Source: Spirosoma oryzae (GTDB lineage Bacteria; Bacteroidota; Bacteroidia; Cytophagales; Spirosomataceae). Taken from it: DNA of 64,000 nucleotides. Position numbers and translations under genes: made by a program. Each line of letters opens with the position of its first letter. The stretch's first letter is position 1. Positions 48,101 to 55,574 of this stretch are shown one piece after another. The notes below the pieces were generated by a model. The model was not told the DNA's origin. It searched no databases and saw nothing but the letters and a program-made list of their open reading frames with translations. The stretch covers positions 124,001 through 188,000 of the forward strand of contig NZ_PVTE01000005.1 in NCBI RefSeq assembly GCF_003002825.1. Reading direction: 5' to 3'.

Positions 48101-48514
48101 TTCACAAAAGAGGAACTGAAAGGGGCGGCTGAATTTTCTGTGAATCAGTTTGCCTCCGTGTATCTGGAAAATCAGAATGGAAAATTCATCGTTCACGAGT
48201 TGCCTATAATGGCCCAGGTATCTAAGCTGTTTACATTGTTGCCCATCGACATTGACAAGGACGGTGATTTGGACATAATAGGTGGAGGTAATTTTTACGG
48301 CGTCAGTATGTACCAGGGGCGGTACGACGCTAGTTACGGTCTCATTATGCGCAATGATGGTAAAGGACGTTTTACCACACTGTCGCCTATCGATAGCGGC
48401 TTTCTCCTTTATGGTGAAATACGAGATATACGTCAGGTAAAAACGGTAAGCGGGACGTTGCTAGCAATCGGGCGTAATGGGAACAGTATGCAGTTAATGA
48501 GAATGAACCAGTAG
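45146..48514 (+). CDS. FG-GAP/VCBS repeat lipoprotein with ASPIC/UnbV domain (second copy)
   Basis: 1122 residues. A lipoprotein signal with lipobox LSSC (Cys19) precedes the same architecture as the preceding gene: FG-GAP loops (DINNDGLTD, DVNGDGWLD, DYDHDGDLD, DLDNDGDLD), the ASPIC/UnbV block (FGVGAKVILKYG, LLFGLGKRATVDSLIVIWPD, near 530-595) and a second FG-GAP half with DVDGDGDLDLFVGG. It begins 20 bases after the upstream copy, so the two are one operon and probably partner proteins. Sequences are clearly paralogous but widely diverged, which argues for an old duplication and different roles. Ligand and function unknown. Confidence 0.9.
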   Translation: MKRSLVFALLGSLLSLSSCQFFRSEKPLFVTLDSTKTGIGFVNQLVPTTKLNILDYLYFYNGGGVSAGDINNDGLTDLYFVSNQGANKLYLNKGGFKFEDVTKQAGVGGYADWQTGSTMADVNGDGWLDIYVCAVGNFRGLEGANELYINNGDGTFTEKAADYGLDFTGFSTQAAFFDYDHDGDLDCYLLNHAIHTSRSYDRVTARSLRNNESGDYLYQNQLRSADSATSAKKQARFVDVSNKAGIYGAAMGYGLGISVADINNDGWEDLYVSNDFHEDDYYYVNNKNGTFTESAKKAFMHTSRFSMGNDIADINNDGFADVVTLDMYPDDEVVEKQSLGEDPLDIFYYKLEYGYMNQYSRNCLQLSQSGEKFVDIGAMAGVAATDWSWSPLLADYDNDGIRDLFVSNGIVHRPNNLDYVKYASDDSLRYAAETSATLDERAIKMMPDGKMHNYFYRGTSSLRFEDKSKDWGFETPNYANGAVYADLDNDGDLDIVTNNIDSPASIYQNEARTLFPDNNYLTVKMQGAVPNTFGVGAKVILKYGGTGGDSMQVAQLMPTRGFESSVAPELLFGLGKRATVDSLIVIWPDQRMEVRTGVKVNQIVRLKQSDAHLDATAYRYTTPAGRPLFTDVTNQDSIPYVHRENKDYFDFVRESLMPFQVSTEGPRLAVGDVNGDGLDDIYAGGAKWQSGSLLMQQPNGQFKAIKQPAIVVDSVYEDVDACFFDADGDKDLDLYVVSGGNEFFGKSPELLDRLYINDGKGNFSRKTDALPAMYDNKSCVRPYDVDGDGDLDLFVGGRVVSYAYGEIPNSYLLINDGKGRFTNQIERIAPGLQKVGMVTDAVWADYDGDKDVDLLLVGDWMPVRIFTNEKGNFHEESKITVGSTPLSGLYQRIVAADFDRDGDVDLMAANLGTNNKFRKGTDSQLKMWVKDIDNNQKVDQILAYSRGDEWYPLGFKDELGKQMPGIINKRFTDYESFAGKQLSDIFTKEELKGAAEFSVNQFASVYLENQNGKFIVHELPIMAQVSKLFTLLPIDIDKDGDLDIIGGGNFYGVSMYQGRYDASYGLIMRNDGKGRFTTLSPIDSGFLLYGEIRDIRQVKTVSGTLLAIGRNGNSMQLMRMNQ

Positions 48515-48523
48515 CGCCTTCCT

Positions 48524-48550
48524 TTTGTCTGGTATTTTCCGTTAATTTTG
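48524..48550 (+). promoter_or_regulatory. Possible promoter of the haloperoxidase gene
   Basis: TTTG (48524-48527) then, after a short 15-base spacer, an exact -7 box TAATTTTG (48543-48550), 56 bases before the ATG. The spacing is below the usual range. Confidence 0.35.
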
Positions 48551-48605
48551 TAAGTTCTAGTAGCTGGTAAATACTCAGAAATCAGCTGCGTAACTGTCCT
48601 GCCGT

Positions 48606-49961
48606 ATGAAATCGATTGCCTATTGGATTAGCCTCCCGGTGATGGCGCTGGTACTGCTGACGGGTTGTCAGAAAGAGTCGACGCCAACCGAATACAACGC
48701 CAAAGCCGCTGATCCCGAGCGCTACAATGCCGCGCTGAATAAACTGACCGAGGTTGTCGTACACGATATCTTTTCGCCACCCGTTGCCAGCCGTATTTAT
48801 GCGTATGCGAATCTGGCGGGCTACGAAGCATTGGCCCCTTTTGATCCGAATTATCAGTCGCTGGCGGGTAAGCTGAAACGGTTCAGTGATGGGCCCCAGC
48901 CTGAAGCGGGTAAGCAATATTGTTTCCCACTGGCCAGCACCCGCGCCTTCATGACCGTTGCCCGTGCGCTTACGTTCAGCGTCGAGTTTTACGATGACTT
49001 TGAGAAGTCATTCTACGAGAAGTATAAGCAGGATGGTGTTCCCGACGACGTATATGAACGATCGATGGCGTACGGTGAGGCCGTTGCCAAACACGTGCTC
49101 GATTACGCAGCCAAAGACAATTACAAACAGACACGCGGATTCAAGCATACAGTAACCAATGCCGAAGGAACCTGGGTGCCAACCCCGCCTGCTTACATGG
49201 ACGCGGCCGAGCCCCAATGGAACAAGCTACGCTGCTGGGCCATGGATACCTGTAACCAGTTCATGCCGCCCCGCCCATTGCCGTACAACATGACCGTCGG
49301 AAATCCGTACCGGAAGGAAGTCGACGAGGTATACACCGTAGTTAAAAACCTGACGAAAGAACAGGAAGCGACGGCTTATTTCTGGGACGACAATGCGTTT
49401 GTGATGAACGTAGCCGGACACGTCATGTACGCGTCGAAAAAAATGACCCCCGGTGGCCACTGGATGGCGATTGCGCAGACGGTTGGGCGGCAGAAAAAAC
49501 TGTCGATGATGCAGATGGTTGAAGCCTATGCGCTGACGTCGTTTGCCCTCACCGACGGCTTTATTTCGTGCTGGGACGAGAAGTACCGCAGCAACATGGT
49601 TCGTCCGGAAACGGTTATCAACAAGCTGATGGATCCAAAATGGACGCCCTTCCTGCAAACCCCGCCCTTCCCCGAGTACCCAAGCGGGCACAGCGTGATT
49701 TCGACGGCCGCAGCGACGGTGCTGACCAACCTGATGGGCGATAATATTGCGTTCACCGATTCAACCGAGTACAAATATGGCCACGGTGTTCGCTCGTTCA
49801 AGTCGTTCCGCGATGCTGCCAACGAAGCATCGATCAGTCGGCTGTATGGAGGTATTCACTACCGGTCGGCGCTGGATAACGGGCAGGTAGAGGGCGAAAA
49901 AGTGGGCAACTGGGTTGTGCAAAAAGCTATAACCCGGCGCAAGGCGGTTGCTGCACGCTAG
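48606..49961 (+). CDS. Vanadium-dependent haloperoxidase / PAP2 superfamily lipoprotein
   Basis: 451 residues. Lipoprotein signal with lipobox LLTGC (Cys21). The PAP2/haloperoxidase oxyanion site is present: KYRSNMVRPET, the loop PSGHS with His362, and SRLYGGIHY with His418. These bind vanadate (haloperoxidase) or phosphate (lipid phosphatase); the two activities cannot be separated by sequence. Length and lack of membrane helices favour the soluble haloperoxidase-like group, which oxidises halides with H2O2. Here it is a lipoprotein facing the periplasm or surface. It directly follows the two FG-GAP genes, an arrangement I believe recurs in Cytophagales. Confidence 0.88.
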   Translation: MKSIAYWISLPVMALVLLTGCQKESTPTEYNAKAADPERYNAALNKLTEVVVHDIFSPPVASRIYAYANLAGYEALAPFDPNYQSLAGKLKRFSDGPQPEAGKQYCFPLASTRAFMTVARALTFSVEFYDDFEKSFYEKYKQDGVPDDVYERSMAYGEAVAKHVLDYAAKDNYKQTRGFKHTVTNAEGTWVPTPPAYMDAAEPQWNKLRCWAMDTCNQFMPPRPLPYNMTVGNPYRKEVDEVYTVVKNLTKEQEATAYFWDDNAFVMNVAGHVMYASKKMTPGGHWMAIAQTVGRQKKLSMMQMVEAYALTSFALTDGFISCWDEKYRSNMVRPETVINKLMDPKWTPFLQTPPFPEYPSGHSVISTAAATVLTNLMGDNIAFTDSTEYKYGHGVRSFKSFRDAANEASISRLYGGIHYRSALDNGQVEGEKVGNWVVQKAITRRKAVAAR

Positions 49962-50032
49962 CTTTAACAAGGCTTTAATGCACATGAGCCGGGAAAGAGC
50001 CACATTGGCTGTCTAGCTCAACGCAATAGCCT

Positions 50033-50746
50033 GTGAACCACGTCTTCCGAATCATCTGTGTCATAACCTTGCTGGCTACGAAGCCCGGTTTTAGCCAGCA
50101 AACGTATTTCAACGTGCCCTCGTCAGACATTGTCGATAAGCACAAATTTGCGATTCAGCAGCAGTTCAATATCGAGTCTTCCTATCACTCGGCCACAACA
50201 ATTAACTACGGGCTGGGGAATAACGTTGAGGTCGGGGCGAATCTGTATAATCTGATCTACGACCCCGATCAGCGGCAATTGTCTCGTAACGATTCAAGTA
50301 CGCAGATGCCATTCGGTCCGCTGGTGCTGTTCAACGCGCAAAAAGCGTTTCCCATTAGCGAGCAGTTGGAGATTGGCTTCGGTACACAGTTGGGATTCAA
50401 CCTGTCTCAACGGCATCAAACCCGATTTGTGTCGTATGGATACGGTCAACTAGCGGGTTCGTTCAAAAAACAGCGTTACAAATGGTCGCTGGGTGGGTAT
50501 GTCGGCAATCAGCCTTATCTGGGTGAAGGGCGTGCCTACGGTTTTCAGGGTGGTTTTGATGCCGGAATTTTTGAAAAGCTACATCTGCTGGGCGACTGGA
50601 TTTCCGGGCAACACGTACAGGGACAACTCGTAGTCGGTATCGAATACTATGTCACAAAACAGTTGCCCATTGCTCTTGGCTGGCAGCGCACCAACGTCGA
50701 TGGATCGCAATCAGCAGTGATTCAACTTACGTACAGCCCGAATTAA
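50033..50746 (+). CDS. Small outer-membrane beta-barrel-like protein
   Basis: 237 residues starting with GTG at 50033. Signal peptide cut near residue 21 (GFSQ). Alternating hydrophobic strands (TTINYGLGNNVEVGANLYN, LEIGFGTQLGFNLSQ, YKWSLGGYVGNQ) and a terminal strand VIQLTYSPN look like an outer-membrane beta-barrel of about 10-12 strands. No named family is recognised. The gene follows the haloperoxidase by 71 bases and ends at a strong terminator, so the FG-GAP pair, the haloperoxidase and this gene may be read together. GTG is the only plausible start I found. Confidence 0.7.
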   Translation: MNHVFRIICVITLLATKPGFSQQTYFNVPSSDIVDKHKFAIQQQFNIESSYHSATTINYGLGNNVEVGANLYNLIYDPDQRQLSRNDSSTQMPFGPLVLFNAQKAFPISEQLEIGFGTQLGFNLSQRHQTRFVSYGYGQLAGSFKKQRYKWSLGGYVGNQPYLGEGRAYGFQGGFDAGIFEKLHLLGDWISGQHVQGQLVVGIEYYVTKQLPIALGWQRTNVDGSQSAVIQLTYSPN

Positions 50747-50771
50747 TTTAACGATTCAACGAGTTTAAGAC

Positions 50772-50809
50772 GGCCCGGCGGCTATTCATGCACGGATAGC
50801 CGCCGGGCC
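50772..50809 (+). terminator. Intrinsic terminator
   Basis: 14-bp perfect GC-rich stem (50772-50785 with 50796-50809), loop of 10, then a T-rich tail. It starts 25 bases after the beta-barrel gene. Confidence 0.85.
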
Positions 50810-50864
50810 ATTGTTTTATAGTGTAGAATAGAATTATTTTGATAACTAATTTTCCTATGACTAC

Positions 50865-52898
50865 ATGAAAAAAACGTTACTACTCGTTGGGCTGCTTGTC
50901 GCGGCTGGCTCTGCCGTACAGTCGCAGAATACTCCGGCCGATTGGCTTATCGTCGGGCAAAACATTAACCCGGCTAACTACTACGGCATTACCGTCGCCA
51001 ACGGGATGGTCGGCCTGGTATCGTCGCCGGAGCCGATGAAAGTGAAAGACGTAGTGTTGAATGGTGCCTTCGACACCTATGGCCGGGGACGGGTGTCGAA
51101 CATTCTGAAGGTGTTCAACTTCGCCAACATGAACCTCGACGTCGACGGTACACGGGTAGGGCCTAAGGATATCAGCAACTACCGGCAGACGCTCGATATG
51201 CAAAAGGCTGCCCTCACAACAATCTTCGACTACAAGGATAAAGTCAGTGTGCGGCAAACGATGATGGCGCTGCGCCACCTGCCTTTCTCCGAGCTGACGA
51301 TGATGGAAATCACGGCGAAGAAAGACTGTGAAATCATGCCTGCCAGCGTCATCGAAACACCGGATAACCTGCGGGAGGTCAAAAACCTGTATTCTGAGAT
51401 CGACCGTTCGCACGTAACCATCCGCCTACTGACGTCCGTCGCGAAAAGCCCGACCGGACGGCATACCGTAGCCGCATCCACCAGCTTCATCTTCGAGGAA
51501 CCGCACGGGCAGGAGCCCGATGTAATTCACGAAGACTGGGATTACAACATGCATCTGGCTAAGTTCAAAAAGCGGCTGAAAGCTGGCGAAACGTACCGAT
51601 TCAGCGTTGTCGGCTCGGTATCGTCGACTGCTCATACGGCTGACCCGCATAATGAAGCTGAACGCCTGACACTGTTTGCTGCACTCGAACGCACCGAACG
51701 ACTGCTAAGCCGCCACCGCGCCGAATGGGACAAACTCTGGCAAAGCGATATTGTCATCGAAGGCGACGCCGATGCGCAGCGGGCCGTACGCTCAGCCATC
51801 TACCACCTGTATTCGTTCTCGCGGGAAGGTACCTCGTATAGCCTGTCGCCGATGGGCCTGTCGGGATTGGGCTACAACGGACACGTATTCTGGGATACCG
51901 AACTTTGGATGTACCCACCGTTGCTGACGCTGAAACCGGAATTGGCAAAGTCGCTGCTGGAATATCGGTTCGAGCGGATGAGCATGGCCCGGCAGAACGC
52001 ATTTAGTCATGGTTATAAAGGCGTTATGTTCCCCTGGGAGTCTGATTCAGACGGGCAGGAAGCTACGCCCGTCTGGGCGTTGACTGGCCCTTTCCAGCAC
52101 CATATTACCGGCTGCGTCGGCTGGGCTTTCTGGAAGTACTATCAGGTCACGGGCGACAAAGAATGGTTGCGCACGCGCGGCTATCCGATGCTTAAAGAAG
52201 TGGCCGAATTCTGGGCAAGTCGTGTTGAGCGGGAGGGCGCGGGCAAATACCACATCAACAACGTGATCGGGGCCAACGAGTGGCAGGAAAACATCGATGA
52301 TAACGCGTTTACGAATGGTATGGCTAAAACCTCCTTGCAGTACGCCATACAGGCGGCTCAAACACTTGGTATAACGCCTGATCCCGACTGGAAGCTCGTC
52401 GCTGATAATATTCCAATCCTGAAATTCCCGGACGGAGTGACCAAAGAGAACCGCACGTACGACGGTGTACAAATCAAACAGGCTGACGTAAACTTGCTGG
52501 CTTACCCACTGCATATCGTTACCGACGAAGCGGCCCGGCGCGATCTGGACTACTACAGCCCGCGCTATTCGCCCGAAGGCCCCGCCATGGGCTGGTCGGT
52601 ACTGTCGACGCTCAACGCCCGTTTTGGCAACATGGACAAGGCGTACGAGTGGTTTGTTCGAAGCTACAAACCCAACGAAGTGCCGCCTTTCGGGGTGATG
52701 GCTGAAACGGCGGGAGGTACCAATCCTTACTTTGCTACGGGGGCTGGGGGCATGCTACAGTCGGTGCTCAATGGCTTTGGCGGACTGGAAATCACCGATT
52801 CCGGTATCGTTCAACAAAAGGCCCGATTGCCCAAACAGTGGAAGTCGCTGACTATAAAGGGATTCGGGCCGCAGAGGAAGACGGTCAAGGTACAATAA
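50865..52898 (+). CDS. Exported glycoside hydrolase family 65-like protein
   Basis: 677 residues with a signal peptide (about 1-20). N-terminal beta-sandwich domain, then an (alpha/alpha)6 barrel. GH65 marks: NGHVFWDTELWMYPP (Trp343-Asp344-Thr345-Glu346), ANEWQENIDDNAFTN with Glu472 at the general-acid position, and KQADVNLLAYP. The usual GH65 phosphorylase block that binds phosphate is replaced by GTNPYFATGAGGMLQSVLNG, so hydrolysis rather than phosphorolysis is likely. The nearest architecture I recall is the ATHL1-like glucosidase group. The enzyme is periplasmic or extracellular. It is a separate transcript after the FG-GAP/haloperoxidase block. Sugar specificity is unknown. Confidence 0.85.
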   Translation: MKKTLLLVGLLVAAGSAVQSQNTPADWLIVGQNINPANYYGITVANGMVGLVSSPEPMKVKDVVLNGAFDTYGRGRVSNILKVFNFANMNLDVDGTRVGPKDISNYRQTLDMQKAALTTIFDYKDKVSVRQTMMALRHLPFSELTMMEITAKKDCEIMPASVIETPDNLREVKNLYSEIDRSHVTIRLLTSVAKSPTGRHTVAASTSFIFEEPHGQEPDVIHEDWDYNMHLAKFKKRLKAGETYRFSVVGSVSSTAHTADPHNEAERLTLFAALERTERLLSRHRAEWDKLWQSDIVIEGDADAQRAVRSAIYHLYSFSREGTSYSLSPMGLSGLGYNGHVFWDTELWMYPPLLTLKPELAKSLLEYRFERMSMARQNAFSHGYKGVMFPWESDSDGQEATPVWALTGPFQHHITGCVGWAFWKYYQVTGDKEWLRTRGYPMLKEVAEFWASRVEREGAGKYHINNVIGANEWQENIDDNAFTNGMAKTSLQYAIQAAQTLGITPDPDWKLVADNIPILKFPDGVTKENRTYDGVQIKQADVNLLAYPLHIVTDEAARRDLDYYSPRYSPEGPAMGWSVLSTLNARFGNMDKAYEWFVRSYKPNEVPPFGVMAETAGGTNPYFATGAGGMLQSVLNGFGGLEITDSGIVQQKARLPKQWKSLTIKGFGPQRKTVKVQ

Positions 52899-52937
52899 AA
52901 ATAAGCGGCTGGAGTCAGACTCCAGCCGCTTATTTTT
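52897..52937. terminator. Terminator between GH65 and TetR genes
   Basis: 19-bp perfect inverted repeat (52897-52915 with 52919-52937), three-base loop, followed by a T run on the plus strand and A-rich 5' arm, so it can serve both convergent genes. Confidence 0.85.
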
Positions 52938-52965
52938 TAACGAGTTAGTTAGGTTGGTAGGAAAA

Positions 52966-53643
52966 CTACCACTGCGCCACCGGCAATTGCGCCGATTGCA
53001 GTTCGAGGTTTACTTCTTTTGCCTGGCTGGCCATGCGATTCAATGCGATGTATATCGTTTTCACGGCACTTTCAACGCGCTTCCAGCCTTCTTCGCTCCG
53101 CAGATCAATGCTGATCATTGTACGGTCGTTCTGCGCCATGATTGTCAGGTAATTCATCGCGCCCAGTATGATGGCAGAAATTGCCTGCGTATCGGCACCT
53201 TTAACGAATGACAGCTGCTCCACCAGACGAGTCATTTCTTCGTCCTGCGCGCGGGCCGTCGTTTCGGCAATCGAGTCATTTTCGATAACACTGGCTTTCA
53301 GTACCTCGCGGGCTGCTTTAAACGTACGGAAATACCGGTACGTCTGAATTACCTGCCGATACCATATGCGGGCTACGTCGGAATCATGCAACGGGCGAAT
53401 CTGGTCCAAAACCGCCGGGTTGAATACCGGAAAGAGTTTGCCCATCTTCACATAATATTCCATCAGCCCCTCCATGCCGCCGAAATAGCGGTAGATCAGG
53501 ACTTTGCTGACATTAGCTTTTTCGGCCACTCGGTTTACGCCTACGCCTTCCAGACCCCGTTCAGCAATGACTTCTTCAAGAGCTTCTACGATACGTTGGG
53601 TCGTCTTCGCGCGGTTCCGCCTGACCTTCTCGTCCTTCTCCAT
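52966..53643 (-). CDS. TetR/AcrR-family transcriptional regulator
   Basis: 225 residues. The N-terminal helix-turn-helix (about 12-58: RIVEALEEVIAERGLEGVGV, VAEKANVSKVLIYRYFGGME) is typical TetR; the C-terminal ligand domain is all-helical and unlike any family I can name. Such proteins are dimeric repressors released by small molecules. It stands alone on its strand with a large empty region upstream, so it may regulate itself or a distant gene; convergent transcription with the GH65 gene gives no target. A palindrome lies about 100 bases upstream of its start. Confidence 0.92.
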   Translation of the reverse strand: MEKDEKVRRNRAKTTQRIVEALEEVIAERGLEGVGVNRVAEKANVSKVLIYRYFGGMEGLMEYYVKMGKLFPVFNPAVLDQIRPLHDSDVARIWYRQVIQTYRYFRTFKAAREVLKASVIENDSIAETTARAQDEEMTRLVEQLSFVKGADTQAISAIILGAMNYLTIMAQNDRTMISIDLRSEEGWKRVESAVKTIYIALNRMASQAKEVNLELQSAQLPVAQW

Positions 53644-53745
53644 ACAACGACTATGAATTAAATATCCAGAACTTTATAGTACTGTGACGTAATTTGAGAA
53701 ACGTGGTCACATCAGGTTTTTAAATTGTCTGCCGTATCAAATACA

Positions 53746-53764
53746 AATCGTATTATACGAATGA
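53746..53764. promoter_or_regulatory. Possible TetR-type operator
   Basis: Imperfect palindrome with TCGTA/TACGA arms around a 3-base centre, roughly 105 bases upstream of the TetR start. Length and symmetry fit TetR operators, but no second copy was searched. Confidence 0.3.
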
Positions 53765-54082
53765 AGACGATGTTATAACTTAAACGAGTCTTAGCTGATT
53801 GCTTGTATACGTGTTCGGGTAATAGTGCAATAATTTTTTTGCTGACCGCTTCACAGTTAGCGTAACCGTAAGAGCGAATCAATTCTAAATAAGCGAGCTG
53901 ATTAGTAACAAGTTATGGGTCAATTGTTAACGAATTCGGCAATTACTTTCGGGCGTCACCTGTGTCTGTATAGTTAACGAATTGCATTTGAGAGACACTG
54001 TGTTTACCAGATACATACACCTACTATTGCCTACTAAAATAGCTTACAATTCCGACAGAGAATAGGGCTGAAGAAAAATAAA

Positions 54083-54112
54083 AAAGCCGCTAAATTCTCA
54101 TTTAGCGGCTTT
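54083..54112 (-). terminator. Intrinsic terminator of tRNA-Gln
   Basis: 13-bp stem (54100-54112 with 54083-54095), 4-base loop, followed on the minus strand by a T-rich run. It begins 5 bases past the tRNA. Confidence 0.85.
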
Positions 54113-54116
54113 GCTG

Positions 54117-54187
54117 TTGCCCGAGAAGGATTCGAACCTCCACAAACAGAACCAAAATCTGTCGTCCTACCCTTAGACGATCGGGCA
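54117..54187 (-). tRNA. tRNA-Gln (anticodon TTG)
   Basis: 71 bases fold into a cloverleaf. The acceptor arm is TGCCCGA/TCGGGCA, discriminator A, with no encoded CCA. The anticodon stem ACAGA/TCTGT closes loop TTTTGGT, giving anticodon TTG (UUG), which reads CAA/CAG. T loop is TTCGAAT. U1-A72 is typical of bacterial tRNA-Gln. It has its own promoter and terminator. Confidence 0.95.
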
Positions 54188-54197
54188 ATTGCGAGTG

Positions 54198-54229
54198 CAA
54201 ATGTAGGATGATTTGGTAGGTAAATGCAA
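54198..54229 (-). promoter_or_regulatory. Predicted tRNA-Gln promoter
   Basis: Minus strand: -33 TTG (54227-54229), 21-base spacer, -7 box TACATTTG (54198-54205), an exact TAnnTTTG. The -7 box ends 11 bases upstream of the mature tRNA, the same distance as for tRNA-Pro. Confidence 0.65.
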
Positions 54230-54242
54230 GCCTGGGCCGAAA

Positions 54243-54281
54243 AAAAATAGCCAGAAAGAGTAAAATAGTCTCTTTCTGGCT
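54243..54281 (-). terminator. Intrinsic terminator of fabD
   Basis: Stem 54270-54281 with 54249-54260, 9-base loop, then a run of seven T on the minus strand after one A. It begins 22 bases after the fabD stop. Confidence 0.8.
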
Positions 54282-54302
54282 GATAATCAGATTAAAAATT
54301 TT

Positions 54303-55178
54303 TTAGATTGCTCGTGTCGGAACTGATGAGTTTATCTTTTTGATCAACCCTTGCAACACTTTGCCCGGACCACACTCGATAAATTCGGTGGCACCATCGG
54401 CAACCATACGCTCAACCGATTGTGTCCAGCGAACTGGAGCCGTCAGTTGAGCAATCAAATTGGCTTTGATTTCAGCCGGATCGGTATGGGGCAGCGCGTC
54501 GACATTTTGGTAGACCGGGCAGCGGGGCGTCTGGAAAACCATGTTTGTGACGGCTTCAGCAAACTCAGCACGGGCAGGCTCCATAAATGGTGAGTGAAAC
54601 GCGCCACCTACTGCTAATGTCAGCACGCGTCGGGCACCAGCTGCCGTAAGCTGTTCACCCGCCCGCCGGATACCTTCCATGCTTCCCGAGATTACCACCT
54701 GACCAGGACAGTTATAGTTCGCGGGGATGATTATTTCATCAGTGATGCCGGCGCAGATACGCTCGATCACGTCGTCAGCCAGATTGGTTACTGCCGCCAT
54801 TCCCGATGGGGCCAGTTCGCAGGCTCGTTGCATGGCCGTAGCCCGGATTGAGGCTAACCGCAATCCGTCGGCAAACGACAGCGCGCCGGCGGCCGTCAGA
54901 GCAGACAGCTCACCCAGCGAATGCCCCGCTACCATATCCGGTGCGAATGAATCGGTAGTCAGGGCTAGTGCTACGCTGTGCAGGAAAATAGCGGGCTGGG
55001 TGTAGACGGTTTGTTTAAGTTCTTCTTCAGTACCCTCAAACATGATGCGTGTCAGGTCGTAGCCGAGAATGTCGTTGGCCTGATCGAAGAGTTGTTTGAT
55101 GGCGGGCGAGGTTTCGTACAGGTCGCGGCCCATACCGGGCGATTGCGATCCCTGCCCTGGGAATACATATGCGTTCAT
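54303..55178 (-). CDS. fabD: Malonyl-CoA:ACP transacylase
   Basis: 291 residues from the ATG at 55178; the frame is open to 55214 but MNAYVFPGQGSQ is the family start. Motifs: FPGQGSQSPGMG (oxyanion loop), GHSLGE with nucleophile Ser87, GGAFHSPFM with the catalytic His, and ECGPGKVLQGLIKK near the end. It loads malonyl groups from CoA onto acyl carrier protein for fatty-acid elongation in the cytoplasm. It is isolated from other fab genes here. A tRNA-Gln gene lies downstream on the same strand, separated by a terminator. Confidence 0.97.
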   Translation of the reverse strand: MNAYVFPGQGSQSPGMGRDLYETSPAIKQLFDQANDILGYDLTRIMFEGTEEELKQTVYTQPAIFLHSVALALTTDSFAPDMVAGHSLGELSALTAAGALSFADGLRLASIRATAMQRACELAPSGMAAVTNLADDVIERICAGITDEIIIPANYNCPGQVVISGSMEGIRRAGEQLTAAGARRVLTLAVGGAFHSPFMEPARAEFAEAVTNMVFQTPRCPVYQNVDALPHTDPAEIKANLIAQLTAPVRWTQSVERMVADGATEFIECGPGKVLQGLIKKINSSVPTRAI

Positions 55179-55574
55179 AGCTAAAAATAAGGTTCGTCGC
55201 TGCATTTCGAGCACGTTGTACAGCCAGCGATTGTTCTTTTTACAAAGGAACGGGCCTTTTCAACGTAATTCAAGACCGGTCTGCCGTTGCAGCGGTTATC
55301 GGGAGAATACGGAAGGTCGTCTATCGATAAAGATTGTTTCGATTGCCTATGAACCAAACAGTCTAGGATAGGCCACAGGGCAAACATTTTTGACGAACGT
55401 TCCGTTGGAAAAACATTTTCAAATTGCGGAATTTGGTGATTGGACAGGGTCTAAATACTAATCGAAATGGAAAGGCAAAGTTGTTTGCGTGGGGTTTGTG
55501 AAGTAGTTTTGATGCGCCGTAAACTGCGGCTTTCGTCCTAATTTTTCCCACTTAATTTTCGTGTCGTTTTTTAT
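55179..55574. other. Divergent intergenic region between fabD and sdhC
   Basis: 396 bases. The right part has the predicted sdh promoter (55481-55511). No promoter matching the consensus could be found for fabD, and no gene is seen. Confidence 0.55.
55481..55511 (+). promoter_or_regulatory. Predicted promoter of the sdhCAB operon
   Basis: TTG (55481-55483), 20-base spacer, -7 box TAGTTTTG (55504-55511), exact to consensus. Leader of about 57 bases before sdhC. Confidence 0.6.

Larger units (their letters stand above)
53644..54116. other. Intergenic region between tetR and tRNA-Gln
   Basis: 473 A/T-rich bases. Near 53746-53764 there is an imperfect palindrome of the form ATCGTAttaTACGAAT, a possible TetR operator. 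The terminator of tRNA-Gln lies at the right end. No credible gene. Confidence 0.5.
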
